A DNA stretch of 64,000 nt from Streptomyces flaveolus (GTDB lineage Bacteria; Actinomycetota; Actinomycetes; Streptomycetales; Streptomycetaceae), in NCBI RefSeq assembly GCF_000716535.1, contig NZ_JNWV01000036.1, forward strand, positions 189,635 to 253,634, read 5' to 3'. The position numbers were made by a program, and so were the translations under genes. The notes under the pieces were generated by a model. It was not told the origin of the DNA and made no database searches. It was given only the letters and a program-made list of their open reading frames with translations. This document shows positions 18,100-27,161 of this stretch, piece by piece. How positions within the stretch are numbered: position 1 is the stretch's first letter; every line of letters starts with the position of its first letter.

Positions 18100-18690
18100 G
18101 GCGACGTTGCCTCCCATGCGGGCCCGGACGCCGCAGGACACCGCGGTCTGCCAGATGTGCGGGGCCTCGTCGGGACGTTCCGGTCGGCGGGCGCCGGCTG
18201 GTGGTCCGTTTGCGGGTGCGGCGTCTCGTGTGCCCTACGCGCGGCTGCCGCCACACCTTCCGCGAACAGGTGCCCGGGGTGCTGGAGCGGTATCAGCGCC
18301 GCACGGCCCGTCTGAACAGGCAGGTCAATGCAGTGGTCAAGGAGTTGGCGGGCCGGGCGGGGGCGCATTTGCCGGCGATACTCGCCATGGGCCTGTCCCG
18401 TCACACAGCCCTGCGCGCCCTGTTGCGCGTCCCGTTGCCCACCGGGCGGGTTCCTCGCGTGATCGGCGTCGACGACTTCGCTCTGCGCCGACGGCACCGC
18501 TATGCCACCGTGGTGACCGACGCCGAGAGCTATGAGCGGATCGACGTGCTGCCCGACCGCACCACCGACACCTGGAAGCGTGGCTGCGCGAGCATCCCGG
18601 CGTCGAGGTCATGTGCCGCGACGGCTCGGCTACCTGCTCCGAGGCCACCCGCCGGGACGTCCTTCGTGCTTGGCGCTGCTCTGACCGCGG
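18100..18690 (+). pseudogene. ISL3-family transposase remnant
   Basis: Contains the zinc-binding N-terminal region (VCQMCGASSG in one frame, VVRLRVRRLVCPTRGCRHTF in another). The HTH segment and the start of the catalytic core, RVIGVDDFALRRRHRYATVV, are followed by IDVLPDRTTDTW. The following EHPGVEVMCRDGSA piece is out of frame. Residues beyond the first third of the DDE core are absent. Confidence 0.8.
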
Positions 18691-19044
18691 CAGGCCCGCT
18701 CAACTCGCACCCGGTTGCGCAGCGTCTCCCGGCTGGTCCAGCGCGACAGCGTCCGCCTTGAACTCGGACGAGCAGACCTTCCCCACCATAAAAGATGCCT
18801 CCTACCCGGCTTCTGCCGGGCCGGGCTCAGAGGTGTCCACCACTCGGGGCCAGGAACCGCCACCGGCGGCGGGCGAGGCCGGCGAGGCGGGCGGATGGTG
18901 GGTGCGCAAGCGCATGGTGTCCGGCAGCCGATCTGTTCGACATCGTGCAGGGCCGGCAGCCTGACCAAGGCGTCGAGGTCTGCGGCGAGGGCCCTGACGC
19001 GGCCGCCGCCTCTGTCCGGGCACGGCCGGTGAGCTGGTTCCGAG
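18691..19044. other. No recognisable gene
   Basis: No frame shows family features. This is the 3' flank of the minus-strand TetR gene. Confidence 0.35.
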
Positions 19045-19746
19045 TCAGTCGTGGGGGGCGGTGTCCGTCAGGCGGTTGAGGAGGATGCGTGCCTCCTCCC
19101 GGGCGGCGGTCACCGCCGGCTCGCCGAGGCCACACAGTCTCAGGCACGAGGACGCGATGGTGTCCGTGTCGGCCTCTTCGGGTGCGCGGGAACGCCGTAT
19201 CTGGATGACGACCTCCACCAGCTGGATCAGCAGCTCGCCGATCCGTTGGGAGGGCAGGCCGCGGGCCACGTCCTCGGTCGCCGCCAGGGTGCCGAGCGTT
19301 CCGTAGCTCTGCAGCAGCCGGCCGCGCTCCTGACGGAAGGTGTCGAACTGTTCGGCCTGAACTTCGGGCAGCAGGTACAGCGTGCCGATGTTGTACGGGG
19401 TGCTGGACAGGGTACGCACGTCCATCACCGCCAGCGCGTAGAGAGCCGCGGCCGCGTTTGTCTGCTCAGGCGACAGCGCCTGAATCCGCTTCACCATCTC
19501 CAGGCTGGGCCGTACGGACGTGGCCAGCAGCTCGGCGAGGATGTCGTCCTTGGTGGCGAAGTGGTAGTAGAGCGAGGCCTGTCTGATGCCCACCCGCTCG
19601 GCGATCATCCGGGTGCTGGTCGCGGCGATCCCGCGTTCGACGAAGAGCGCCCCTGCGGCGTCGAGGATCTGTTCCCGCGCCGAGGTGCCGGGCTTGGACG
19701 GCGGCGTGTGCCGCGGTCGGCCTTGGCGGGGATGCGTTGTCGTCAT
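19045..19746 (-). CDS. TetR-family transcriptional regulator
   Basis: 233 residues from ATG 19746 (a GTG sits one codon upstream). The HTH domain is at about 20-70: REQILDAAGALFVERGIAAT, then VGIRQASLYYHFATKDDIL. The ligand-binding part is all-helical. The gene lies 67 bp downstream of, and on the same strand as, allophanate hydrolase, so it could be the last gene of the nitrogen operon. It is the best candidate for binding the palindrome in front of the permease; this is inference. Confidence 0.92.
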   Translation of the reverse strand: MTTTHPRQGRPRHTPPSKPGTSAREQILDAAGALFVERGIAATSTRMIAERVGIRQASLYYHFATKDDILAELLATSVRPSLEMVKRIQALSPEQTNAAAALYALAVMDVRTLSSTPYNIGTLYLLPEVQAEQFDTFRQERGRLLQSYGTLGTLAATEDVARGLPSQRIGELLIQLVEVVIQIRRSRAPEEADTDTIASSCLRLCGLGEPAVTAAREEARILLNRLTDTAPHD

Positions 19747-19813
19747 CACCCCATCCTGTCACCCGGACGGCGGCGTACCCGACCGTAGCAGGCGCCCGAT
19801 CCGCCGTCTGCGG

Positions 19814-21508
19814 TCACACGGATGCCAGATAGGCCCGCCAGCCGCCGAAGTGGGTGATGTCGGGCGTGCCCTCGACGGCGTACGGCTCCACCAGGAAGCC
19901 CTTGATCTGTCGCCCGTCGGTCAGTTCCACGGTGCCGATGGTCATCGGTGCGGGAACGGCCGCGGTGAAGGTCCCGAATCCCGCGGCAGGCAGCCGCCAG
20001 ATCTCACCCTCGATGCCTGTTGCCCCGCTGCCCGTTTCCGCGCCGGTGCCCGGCACGGCATGGGCGGCGGTCCGGACCAGACCCGGCTTGGGCGGCTCGG
20101 TGGCCAGGGCGTGCAGCCGATAACCGCTGCTGGTGCGTGCCGTGCTCACCAGAGTGCCGCCCGCCTGCACCAGTTGGGCGTTGAGTGGTTGGCCGGTGAG
20201 GTGGGCACCGACCACGAACAGGTCGATACCGGGGCCGGCGAGGCGCTCGGCCAGGGCTCCCAGGGCGCGGTCGGAGAACGCGGGGCCGGTGAACATTACG
20301 CCGAACGGCAGGCCGTCCACGAACCCGGCGGGCACGGCGAGCGAGGCGCAGTCCAGCAGGTTGGCGAAGTTGGTGAAGCGTCCCATCCGGGCGTTGGCGC
20401 CGACCGGGTCGGCCGCCACCTCCGCCAGGCGGGGATGCCAGGTGGTCGTCGGGGTGAGGAGTGCGGAGCAACCGTCGAGCAACGCGCGTCCGGCGGCGCC
20501 GAGGGCGGCGAGCCGGGCAGTGTCGGCGGCCCAGTCGGCGGCGGTTCTGTCCCGGCCCGCCAGCACGATGGAGGCGACGGTGGGGTCGAGGTCCGTGCCG
20601 ATCAGGTGGCGGTGTTTCTCCAGGTGCGCGCCCACGGCCGCGTACCGCTCGGCGACGAACGCGCCGCCGTAGAGAAGTTCCGCGGCCTGGAGCAGCGGGG
20701 TGATGTCGGTTTCGGTGATCTCCACGCCTGTGCTCGCCAGGCGGGCGACCGCGGCGTCGAAAGCCGTGCGCCAGCCGTCCGCCATGCCGTGCAGGTGCCG
20801 TCCAGCCGGGACGGCGACCTTGGGGCGTGCGGGTGGCGGTGGGAGCTGGGTGCCGGCGCGGGAGAGCGGGTCGGCGGGGTCGGGGCCTTCGACGATCTCC
20901 GCGGCGGTGCGGGCAAGGCGCAGGTCGCGGGCGAAGACGGTGACGCAGTCGAGGGTGTAGCAGGCGGGGACCACCCCGGTCACGGGCACCAGGCCCTTGG
21001 TGGGCTTGACCCCGACGATGCCGTTGAGGGCGGCGGGCACGCGCCCGGAGCCGGCCGTGTCCGTACCGAGGGCGATATCGACCATGCCCAGCGCCACCGC
21101 GACGGCGGAGCCTGAGGAGGAGCCGCCGGAGATACGGGCCGGGTCCCAGGCGTTGCGGACCGCGCCGTAGGGACTGCGGGTGCCGACCAGGCCGGTGGCG
21201 AACTGGTCCAGATTCGTCTTGCCGAGCACCACGGCGCCGGCCGCGCGCAGCCGTGCCACCGCGGGCGCGTCGGTCTCGGGCCGGTAGGCGTACGTCGGCG
21301 CGCCCGCGGTCGTGGGCAGGCCGGCGACGTCGATGTTGTCCTTGACGGCTGCCACCAGGCCGGCCAGCGGCAGCGCCGGGTCGATCCGAGCTGCTTCGGC
21401 GAGCACTTCGCCGCGGGGCCTGAGGTGGATCCAGATCTCGGGCCGGTCGGCCGACTGGATGCGGTCGTAGGCAGCCTCGACGCGTTCCGCGGGTGTCATG
21501 GCGCTCAT
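19814..21508 (-). CDS. atzF: Allophanate hydrolase (amidase signature family)
   Basis: 564 residues. Amidase-signature triad: Lys56 in AAVKDNIDV, the cis-Ser in GGSSSGSA and the nucleophile Ser in TDTAGSGR. The C-terminal part of about 130 residues matches the allophanate-hydrolase extra domain (WRLPAAGFGTFTAAVPAP, IKGFLVEPYAV). It splits allophanate to ammonia and CO2. The ATG overlaps the carboxylase stop by 4 bp (ATGA), showing translational coupling. Its length is typical of stand-alone bacterial enzymes. Confidence 0.95.
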   Translation of the reverse strand: MSAMTPAERVEAAYDRIQSADRPEIWIHLRPRGEVLAEAARIDPALPLAGLVAAVKDNIDVAGLPTTAGAPTYAYRPETDAPAVARLRAAGAVVLGKTNLDQFATGLVGTRSPYGAVRNAWDPARISGGSSSGSAVAVALGMVDIALGTDTAGSGRVPAALNGIVGVKPTKGLVPVTGVVPACYTLDCVTVFARDLRLARTAAEIVEGPDPADPLSRAGTQLPPPPARPKVAVPAGRHLHGMADGWRTAFDAAVARLASTGVEITETDITPLLQAAELLYGGAFVAERYAAVGAHLEKHRHLIGTDLDPTVASIVLAGRDRTAADWAADTARLAALGAAGRALLDGCSALLTPTTTWHPRLAEVAADPVGANARMGRFTNFANLLDCASLAVPAGFVDGLPFGVMFTGPAFSDRALGALAERLAGPGIDLFVVGAHLTGQPLNAQLVQAGGTLVSTARTSSGYRLHALATEPPKPGLVRTAAHAVPGTGAETGSGATGIEGEIWRLPAAGFGTFTAAVPAPMTIGTVELTDGRQIKGFLVEPYAVEGTPDITHFGGWRAYLASV

Positions 21509-24500
21509 ATCCTCACCGCCGCGAGGATCTGGCCGGGGGCTACCTGTTCGCCGGGTTTCACGTAGATCTCCATCAGCGTCCCAGCGGCGGGCGCGCCCAC
21601 CTTCGACTCCATCTTCATCGCCTCCAGCCAGAGGATCGGGTCGCCTTCAGCGACGGCGGCGCCCGGTTCGGCGACGGTCTGCCAGACGGTCGCGGTGAAC
21701 GGCGCGGTGACGGCGACCGTGCCGTCCGGGACGGTGAGGGCGGCGGAGTCGGCGGCCGGAGGCCGGGGATCGTCGTCGCGGTCGAACTCGCCGGAGGCCC
21801 GCCAGCGTTCCTTCTCCTCCTCGAAGGCGGCGCTCTGCCGTTCCCGGAAGGCAGCGATCGAGCCGGAGTTGGCGGCCAGGAAAGCGTTGTACTCGGCGAT
21901 CGAGAAGGCCCCCTCCTCGGTGTCGAAGGCACCGCGGCCGGCGTCGGTCTCGGCACGCAGCTCGAGCAGTTCCTCCGCGGTGACGGGGTACCACTCGATG
22001 CGGTCGAAGAAGCGCAGCGCCCACGGTGAGTCCTGGAACAGGCCGCCTTTGCGGAAACGGTTCCAGATCTGCACGGTGCGGCCGACGAACTGGTAGCCGC
22101 CGGGGCCCTCCATGCCGTAGATGCACAGGTAGGCGCCGCCGATACCGACGGAGTTCTCCGCGGTCCAGGTGCGGGCCGGGTTGTACTTGGTGGTCACCAG
22201 GCGGTGCCGTGGGTCGAGCGGAGTGGCGACGGGGGCGCCGAGATAGACGTCGCCGAGGCCGAGCACCAGGTAGGAGGCGTCGAAGACGGTGCGGTAGACG
22301 TCGTCTGCGCTTTCCAGGCCGTTGACGCGGCGGATGAACTCGATGTTCCACGGGCACCACGGGGCGTCGTCGCGCACCCCGGCCATGTACCGCTCGATGG
22401 CCAGCCGGGTCGCCGGGTCGTCCCAGCTGAGCGGCAACCGCACCGTGCGGGAGGGCACCACCAACTCGCTGGTCGGCGGTACCTCGTCCTCGAGTTCACG
22501 CAGGAGGGCGGTCAGGTCGCGGGCCTTCAGCCGGCGGGCATCGGTGTGGATCTGCAGCGAGCGGATGCCCGGGGTGATGTCGATGATGCCGTCGGGTGCG
22601 TGTGTGGCGAGGGTCTCCTGCAGGGCGTGCACCCGCATCCGCAGGCCGAGGTCCAGCACCATGGGGCCGTACTCGACGAGGACATTGTCGTCGCCGTCGC
22701 GGCGGTAGGTGACATCGGGCCGGTCGTGCGTGGCCTGCAGGCGGCCCAGGACACCGTCGTCGCCGTCTCCGCCACTGCTGATCAGCGCTGGTGAGGCGCG
22801 ACGGGCGTCGAGGGCGGCCGCCTCGGCTTCCCTGACGGGCACGAAGCGGACGGTGTCGCCGGGGCGGAGCTGGCCGAGCTTCCACAGCTCGCCGCTGGCG
22901 ACCACCGCGGGGCAGACGAATCCGCCGAGGGACGGCCCGTCGGGTCCCAGGACGATCGGCGTGTCGCCGGTGAAGTCCAGCGCGCCGACCGCGTACGGCG
23001 TGTCGTGGATGTTGGAGGGGTGCAGCCCGGCCTCGCCGCCGTCCTGGCGGGCCCACCGCGGCTTGGGCCCGATCAGGCGGATGCCGGTGCGGGCCGAGTT
23101 GTGGTGCACCTGGTAGTCGGTGGCGTAGAGGGCGTCGATGTCCTCGCGGGTGAAGAACTCCGGTGCCGCGTGCGGCCCTTCGGTGACACCGATCCGCCAG
23201 TGCTGGGTGATCGCGGGGCGGCGCTCGATCGGGGTAGGGCCGCCGGCTGCGGTCGTGGCGGCTCCGGGCCGCAGAACGTCTCCGGCGAGCAGGGCCCGGC
23301 CGCCGTGGCCGCCGAAGCCGCCGAGGGTGAAGGTCGAGGCGCTGCCCAGGTATTCGGGTACGTCGATGCCGCCCCGGACGGCCACATAGCTGCGCAGGCC
23401 GGGACCGTGGCAGGGGCCGAGGACGAGGGTGGCGCCGGCCGGGACCGGCACCGGCTCCCACAGGGCCGCCGCGGTGCCGTCCACGGTGACCGGGACGGGC
23501 GCCCCGGTGACGGCGACCACGGTGGCGTCCGAGAAGCGCAGGGTCAGCCCGCCCGCGGTGACTTCCAGTGCGGGCGCCTCGGACGGGTTGCCGACGGCCA
23601 GGTTGGCCTCGGCGAAGGAGACGGGGTCGAAGGGGCCGCTCGGCGGTACGCCCACGTGCCAGTAGCCGAGCCGGCCGGGAAGGTCCTGGACGGTGGTCAT
23701 CGCTCCCGGCACCAGGACGTCGATGCGCGGATCGGGATCGCCGGTGGTGGCGAGGGTGCTGGTGCTGTGCACGGCCTCGCGCACCTCCTCCCGTACGGTC
23801 AGCGCGCGCAGCAGGCCCAGGTTGGTGACGACGCCGTCGACCCGGCTGGCGGCAAGGGCCGAGCCCAGGACGTCGAACGCGGCGTCGCGGGTGTGGCCTT
23901 GGGCGATGACCTTGGCGAGCATGGGGTCGTAGTACGGAGAGACCTCCAGGCCGGTCTCCGCGAAGCCGTCGACACGGACGCCGGGCATGCCGTCGGCGCC
24001 CTGGCCGGGGAAGGCCGCCCGGGTGATCAGGCCCGAGGAGGGCTGTGAGTCCCGGCCGGGGTCCTCCGCATAGACACGCGCTTCCACGGCGTGCCCGGTG
24101 GGCGTCCACTCCCTCGTGAACACCGCGTCATCGACCGCGCCGTCCCGGGCCAGGGTGAGCATGAGTTCGACGAGGTCGACGCCGTACGCCTGCTCGGTTA
24201 CCGGGTGTTCGACCTGGAGCCGGGTGTTGACCTCCAGGAACGCGGCCTCCTCGCGCAGCGGGTCGTAGACGAACTCCACGGTGCCCGCGCCGCGGTAGCC
24301 GACCGAGGCGAGCAGCCGCCGCGAGGAGTCGTGCAGCAGCGCCCGGACATGGGCGGGCAGGGCCGGGGCCGGGGCCTCCTCGATCACCTTCTGGTTACGG
24401 CGCTGCAGCGAGCAGTCGCGGTCGCCGATGACGGCGATCCGGCCGGTGCCGTCGCCGAAGACCTGCACCTCGACGTGGCGGGCGGGGCGTACCAGGCGCT

Positions 24501-25101
24501 CCAGGAAGACCCCGGCCGACCCGAAGTTGGACTCGGCGAGGGCGGCGACGCGGGCGAAGGCGTCGCGCACCTCGTCCGCGGTGGCGCAGGCCTGCATGCC
24601 GATGCCGCCGCCACCGCCGGTGGCCTTGACCATCACGGGCAGCCCGATCGACCCGGCCGCGGTGACGGCCTCCTCCGCGGTCGCGAGCAGCTCGGTACCG
24701 GTCAGCAGCGGGACTCCGGCCGCCTTGGCCAGGGCGCGGGCGGTGTGCTTCTCGCCGAAGGCGGTGATCTGGTCGGCGGTCGGTCCCGCGAAACGCAGTC
24801 CGGTCTCCTCCACGGCACGGGCGAAGGCGGTGTTCTCGGAGAGGAAGCCGTAGCCGGGGTGGATGATGCCGGCGCCGTGCGCGAGCGCGGCCTCGATGAT
24901 CGCGTCGCCGCGCAGATACGACTCCCGGGCCGGCGCCGGCCCCAGACGGACCGCTTGGTCGGCCTCGCGCACGTGCGGGGCGGCCCGGTCGGCGTCGGAG
25001 AACACGGCGACGGTGCCCAGGCCCATCTTCCGGGCGGTACGGATGACACGTCGGGCGATCTCACCGCGGTTGGCGACGAGAACGACGGTGGGGCGGGTCA
25101 C
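21505..25101 (-). CDS. Biotin-dependent urea/guanidine carboxylase
   Basis: 1198 residues from GTG 25101, which overlaps the upstream stop as GTGA. Domains in order: biotin carboxylase (VLVANRGEIARRVIRTA, ATP loop KATGGGGGIGMQ, EVNTRLQVEHPVTE), KipA- and KipI-type carboxyltransferase halves, and a C-terminal biotinyl domain with EAMKMES (biotin Lys1163). Carboxylates urea to allophanate or guanidine to carboxyguanidine. Because two DUF1989 proteins are encoded with it, guanidine is the likelier substrate on published evidence for this gene set. Substrate specificity is reported to depend on an Asn/Asp position in the carboxyltransferase part, which I could not align by eye. Confidence 0.95.
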   Translation of the reverse strand: MTRPTVVLVANRGEIARRVIRTARKMGLGTVAVFSDADRAAPHVREADQAVRLGPAPARESYLRGDAIIEAALAHGAGIIHPGYGFLSENTAFARAVEETGLRFAGPTADQITAFGEKHTARALAKAAGVPLLTGTELLATAEEAVTAAGSIGLPVMVKATGGGGGIGMQACATADEVRDAFARVAALAESNFGSAGVFLERLVRPARHVEVQVFGDGTGRIAVIGDRDCSLQRRNQKVIEEAPAPALPAHVRALLHDSSRRLLASVGYRGAGTVEFVYDPLREEAAFLEVNTRLQVEHPVTEQAYGVDLVELMLTLARDGAVDDAVFTREWTPTGHAVEARVYAEDPGRDSQPSSGLITRAAFPGQGADGMPGVRVDGFAETGLEVSPYYDPMLAKVIAQGHTRDAAFDVLGSALAASRVDGVVTNLGLLRALTVREEVREAVHSTSTLATTGDPDPRIDVLVPGAMTTVQDLPGRLGYWHVGVPPSGPFDPVSFAEANLAVGNPSEAPALEVTAGGLTLRFSDATVVAVTGAPVPVTVDGTAAALWEPVPVPAGATLVLGPCHGPGLRSYVAVRGGIDVPEYLGSASTFTLGGFGGHGGRALLAGDVLRPGAATTAAGGPTPIERRPAITQHWRIGVTEGPHAAPEFFTREDIDALYATDYQVHHNSARTGIRLIGPKPRWARQDGGEAGLHPSNIHDTPYAVGALDFTGDTPIVLGPDGPSLGGFVCPAVVASGELWKLGQLRPGDTVRFVPVREAEAAALDARRASPALISSGGDGDDGVLGRLQATHDRPDVTYRRDGDDNVLVEYGPMVLDLGLRMRVHALQETLATHAPDGIIDITPGIRSLQIHTDARRLKARDLTALLRELEDEVPPTSELVVPSRTVRLPLSWDDPATRLAIERYMAGVRDDAPWCPWNIEFIRRVNGLESADDVYRTVFDASYLVLGLGDVYLGAPVATPLDPRHRLVTTKYNPARTWTAENSVGIGGAYLCIYGMEGPGGYQFVGRTVQIWNRFRKGGLFQDSPWALRFFDRIEWYPVTAEELLELRAETDAGRGAFDTEEGAFSIAEYNAFLAANSGSIAAFRERQSAAFEEEKERWRASGEFDRDDDPRPPAADSAALTVPDGTVAVTAPFTATVWQTVAEPGAAVAEGDPILWLEAMKMESKVGAPAAGTLMEIYVKPGEQVAPGQILAAVRI

Positions 25102-26114
25102 GCGGCGTCCTCCGAGGTGGTGCGGGCGGTGTGCGGGCACGGTGGGGCGAACACGCCGAGGCCAACGGGGGCCGCCGGGTCCGGGCCCCCGGCCACCGGC
25201 CCTTCCCTGCCCGGACCACCCGCAGCTGGGCCGGCCCGACCTGGGCCATCCCCACCGGGGCCAGTTCCACCTGGGCCACCGACAACCGGGCCACCCCCAT
25301 CCGGGCCGGCCTCACCCGGACCACCCCCCACCAGCCCACCCCCGTCCCGGCCGCCCGGCTGGTCGCCCCCCGTCGGGTCCGTGACGATCATGCGCAGCGG
25401 GGTCGGGTTGAAGTCGTTGCACGGGTTGTTCATCTGGGGGCAGTTGGAGACGATCACCAGGACGTCCATGTCGGCGCGCACCGCGACCCGGCGGCCCGGT
25501 GCGGACATGCCGTCCACGATGCCCAGCGCGCCGTCCGCCTCGACGGGCACGTTCATGAACCAGTTGAGGTTGGAGACGAGGTCGCGCACCCCCAGGCCGC
25601 GTCGGCCGGCCTCGGCGAGGAAGTTCTCGCGGCAGCCGTGCTGGAACATCACGTGGTGGCCGTAGCGCAGGGTGTTGGACTCCTTGCCGCAGGCGCCGCC
25701 GATGGTGTCCTGGCGGTCGATCTCGTTGGCCACGACGGTCATCAGCGGGCGCCCCTCGTCGCTGCGCAGCACGGTCCCCGTGCGCACGTAGGCGTTGCCC
25801 TGCCAGGCCAGGGTGTCAGGGACGCTGTAGCGCTCCCCGGGATCGGCGGCGTTGTAGAGCAGACAGTCGGCCGACTGGTTCCCGCCGACGTCGACGATGG
25901 TCAGGACGTGTCCCTTCGCCACCACCGCCGACCACGGCGCGTTGGGGGCCACCACCTCGTCCAGGACGACGGCGCCCTCGACCAGGCTCGTTCCCCAGTC
26001 CAGGGCAGAGCCTTCCGCGTACACGGTGCCCACCGGCACGGTGGAGGCGAGGGTGCCGCCCGCGGCGGTCGGACGGGTGATCGGTGTGTTCTCGGTCCGA
26101 GTCGTGGTCGCCAT
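25098..26114 (-). CDS. DUF1989 protein (carboxyguanidine deiminase-type subunit, formerly urea carboxylase-associated) with a Gly/Pro-rich insert
   Basis: 338 residues from ATG 26114, one base after the upstream stop. The family core is clear: VGTVYAEGSALDWGTSL, VDVGGNQSADCLLYN, GGACGKESNTLRYGHH and SNCPQMNNPCNDFNPTPLR. The latter two hold conserved Cys/Asn motifs. The usual protein would end near NPTPLRMIVT. Here about 75 extra residues follow, mostly GGP and GPGG units, before the stop that overlaps the carboxylase start. Proteins of this pair were shown in other bacteria to act as carboxyguanidine deiminase. The tail is unusual and looks like tandem-repeat expansion. Confidence 0.9.
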   Translation of the reverse strand: MATTTRTENTPITRPTAAGGTLASTVPVGTVYAEGSALDWGTSLVEGAVVLDEVVAPNAPWSAVVAKGHVLTIVDVGGNQSADCLLYNAADPGERYSVPDTLAWQGNAYVRTGTVLRSDEGRPLMTVVANEIDRQDTIGGACGKESNTLRYGHHVMFQHGCRENFLAEAGRRGLGVRDLVSNLNWFMNVPVEADGALGIVDGMSAPGRRVAVRADMDVLVIVSNCPQMNNPCNDFNPTPLRMIVTDPTGGDQPGGRDGGGLVGGGPGEAGPDGGGPVVGGPGGTGPGGDGPGRAGPAAGGPGREGPVAGGPDPAAPVGLGVFAPPCPHTARTTSEDAA

Positions 26115-26115
26115 G

Positions 26116-27069
26116 TCACAGCCCCCTGGCTTCGCAGTAGTCGGCGGTGTTGAGGTACGCCCGGTGCAGTTCCGGCGTGGCGGTGAACCGCGGTTCGTCC
26201 GGGCCGGTCGGCTCGCCGCGCCAGGCGTGCACCCGCAGCGGCCCGACGACATAGCCGGGCCGCGGGTCCAGCGGGTGGGCGACATTGGCGACCAGCACCA
26301 ACAGGGGCAGTTCCGCGACGAGTTCGACATACGTGCCCGGACCGGCGCTGCCCTGCCAGGCGAGGGTGCCGTCCGCCTCGACGCGTACGCCCTGGAAGAA
26401 GGAGACGCCGGGCGGCAGATCGCGGCGGCTCAGACCGTGCTTGGCGGCGGCCTTGAGGAAGAGTCCGCGGCCGGACGGCGACGGCCCCTCGGGGCGGGCG
26501 TCACCGTACTTGCGTGCGTTCCACGCGTCGGTGCTCGTACCGCAGAAGGCGTCGTGCCGGCCGGAGGAGTCACCGCTGACCACGGCCAGGATCCGGCCGT
26601 CGCCGGACAGCAACGGGTGGTTCTCGCCCAGGTACGCCTGCCACGGGATCTTCTGGGTGTCGGCGACGTTGAGCCGCTCGACGGGCTCCAGCGCGTTGAA
26701 GAGCAGCAGGTGGGCACAGGCGTCACCGGTCGGGTCGTCGAAGCGCAGCCGGGTGCCGCGGGCGAGGACCTTGTGGGTGTAGCCGCCGGGTGCCACCGTC
26801 TCCGCCCACACGAGGGCGGCCGGGTCCACCCCCGGCGGGCAGCACGGGCTGCCGGACGCGGGCAGGTACGGCATCCACGTGCCGGCCTGCCCGCCCTGCG
26901 CGCGGGCGTCGACGCGGGCACTGCGGACGCTGTCGGTCAGGTGCAGATCCCGGACCCGGGCGGCGGCCCGCCCCTCGGTCGGTTGTCCGGAGAGCGGGGC
27001 GATGAGCGGTGCGGTGGGGTGCTGGTCGCACGGCGGCGCGCCGGCCGTCGACCCTTCGGCCGTGTTCAT
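26116..27069 (-). CDS. DUF1989 protein (second carboxyguanidine deiminase-type subunit)
   Basis: 317 residues from ATG 27069. An in-frame ATG 33 bases further upstream is possible; GAGAGGATG lies between them. Family motifs: ETVAPGGYTHKVLARGTRL, CAHLLLFNALEPVERL, HDAFCGTSTDAWNARKYG and GVSFFQGVRVEADG. It pairs with the next DUF1989 gene, whose ATG lies one base beyond this stop. Together they would release ammonia from carboxyguanidine to give allophanate for the hydrolase. Confidence 0.88.
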   Translation of the reverse strand: MNTAEGSTAGAPPCDQHPTAPLIAPLSGQPTEGRAAARVRDLHLTDSVRSARVDARAQGGQAGTWMPYLPASGSPCCPPGVDPAALVWAETVAPGGYTHKVLARGTRLRFDDPTGDACAHLLLFNALEPVERLNVADTQKIPWQAYLGENHPLLSGDGRILAVVSGDSSGRHDAFCGTSTDAWNARKYGDARPEGPSPSGRGLFLKAAAKHGLSRRDLPPGVSFFQGVRVEADGTLAWQGSAGPGTYVELVAELPLLVLVANVAHPLDPRPGYVVGPLRVHAWRGEPTGPDEPRFTATPELHRAYLNTADYCEARGL

Positions 27070-27161
27070 GGATGTCCCGTCATCCTCTCGTCGGTGAGTC
27101 ATCTGTACGTCGGGCGATCAGGTGGTCGGGCGATCAGGCGGTCGGCGGTGGGCAGTCGGGG

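Noticed and set aside
22496..24109. Long Arg/Gly/Pro-rich minus-strand frame inside the carboxylase gene.
   Set aside because: It is a frame-shifted shadow of the biotin-dependent carboxylase, with no domain features.
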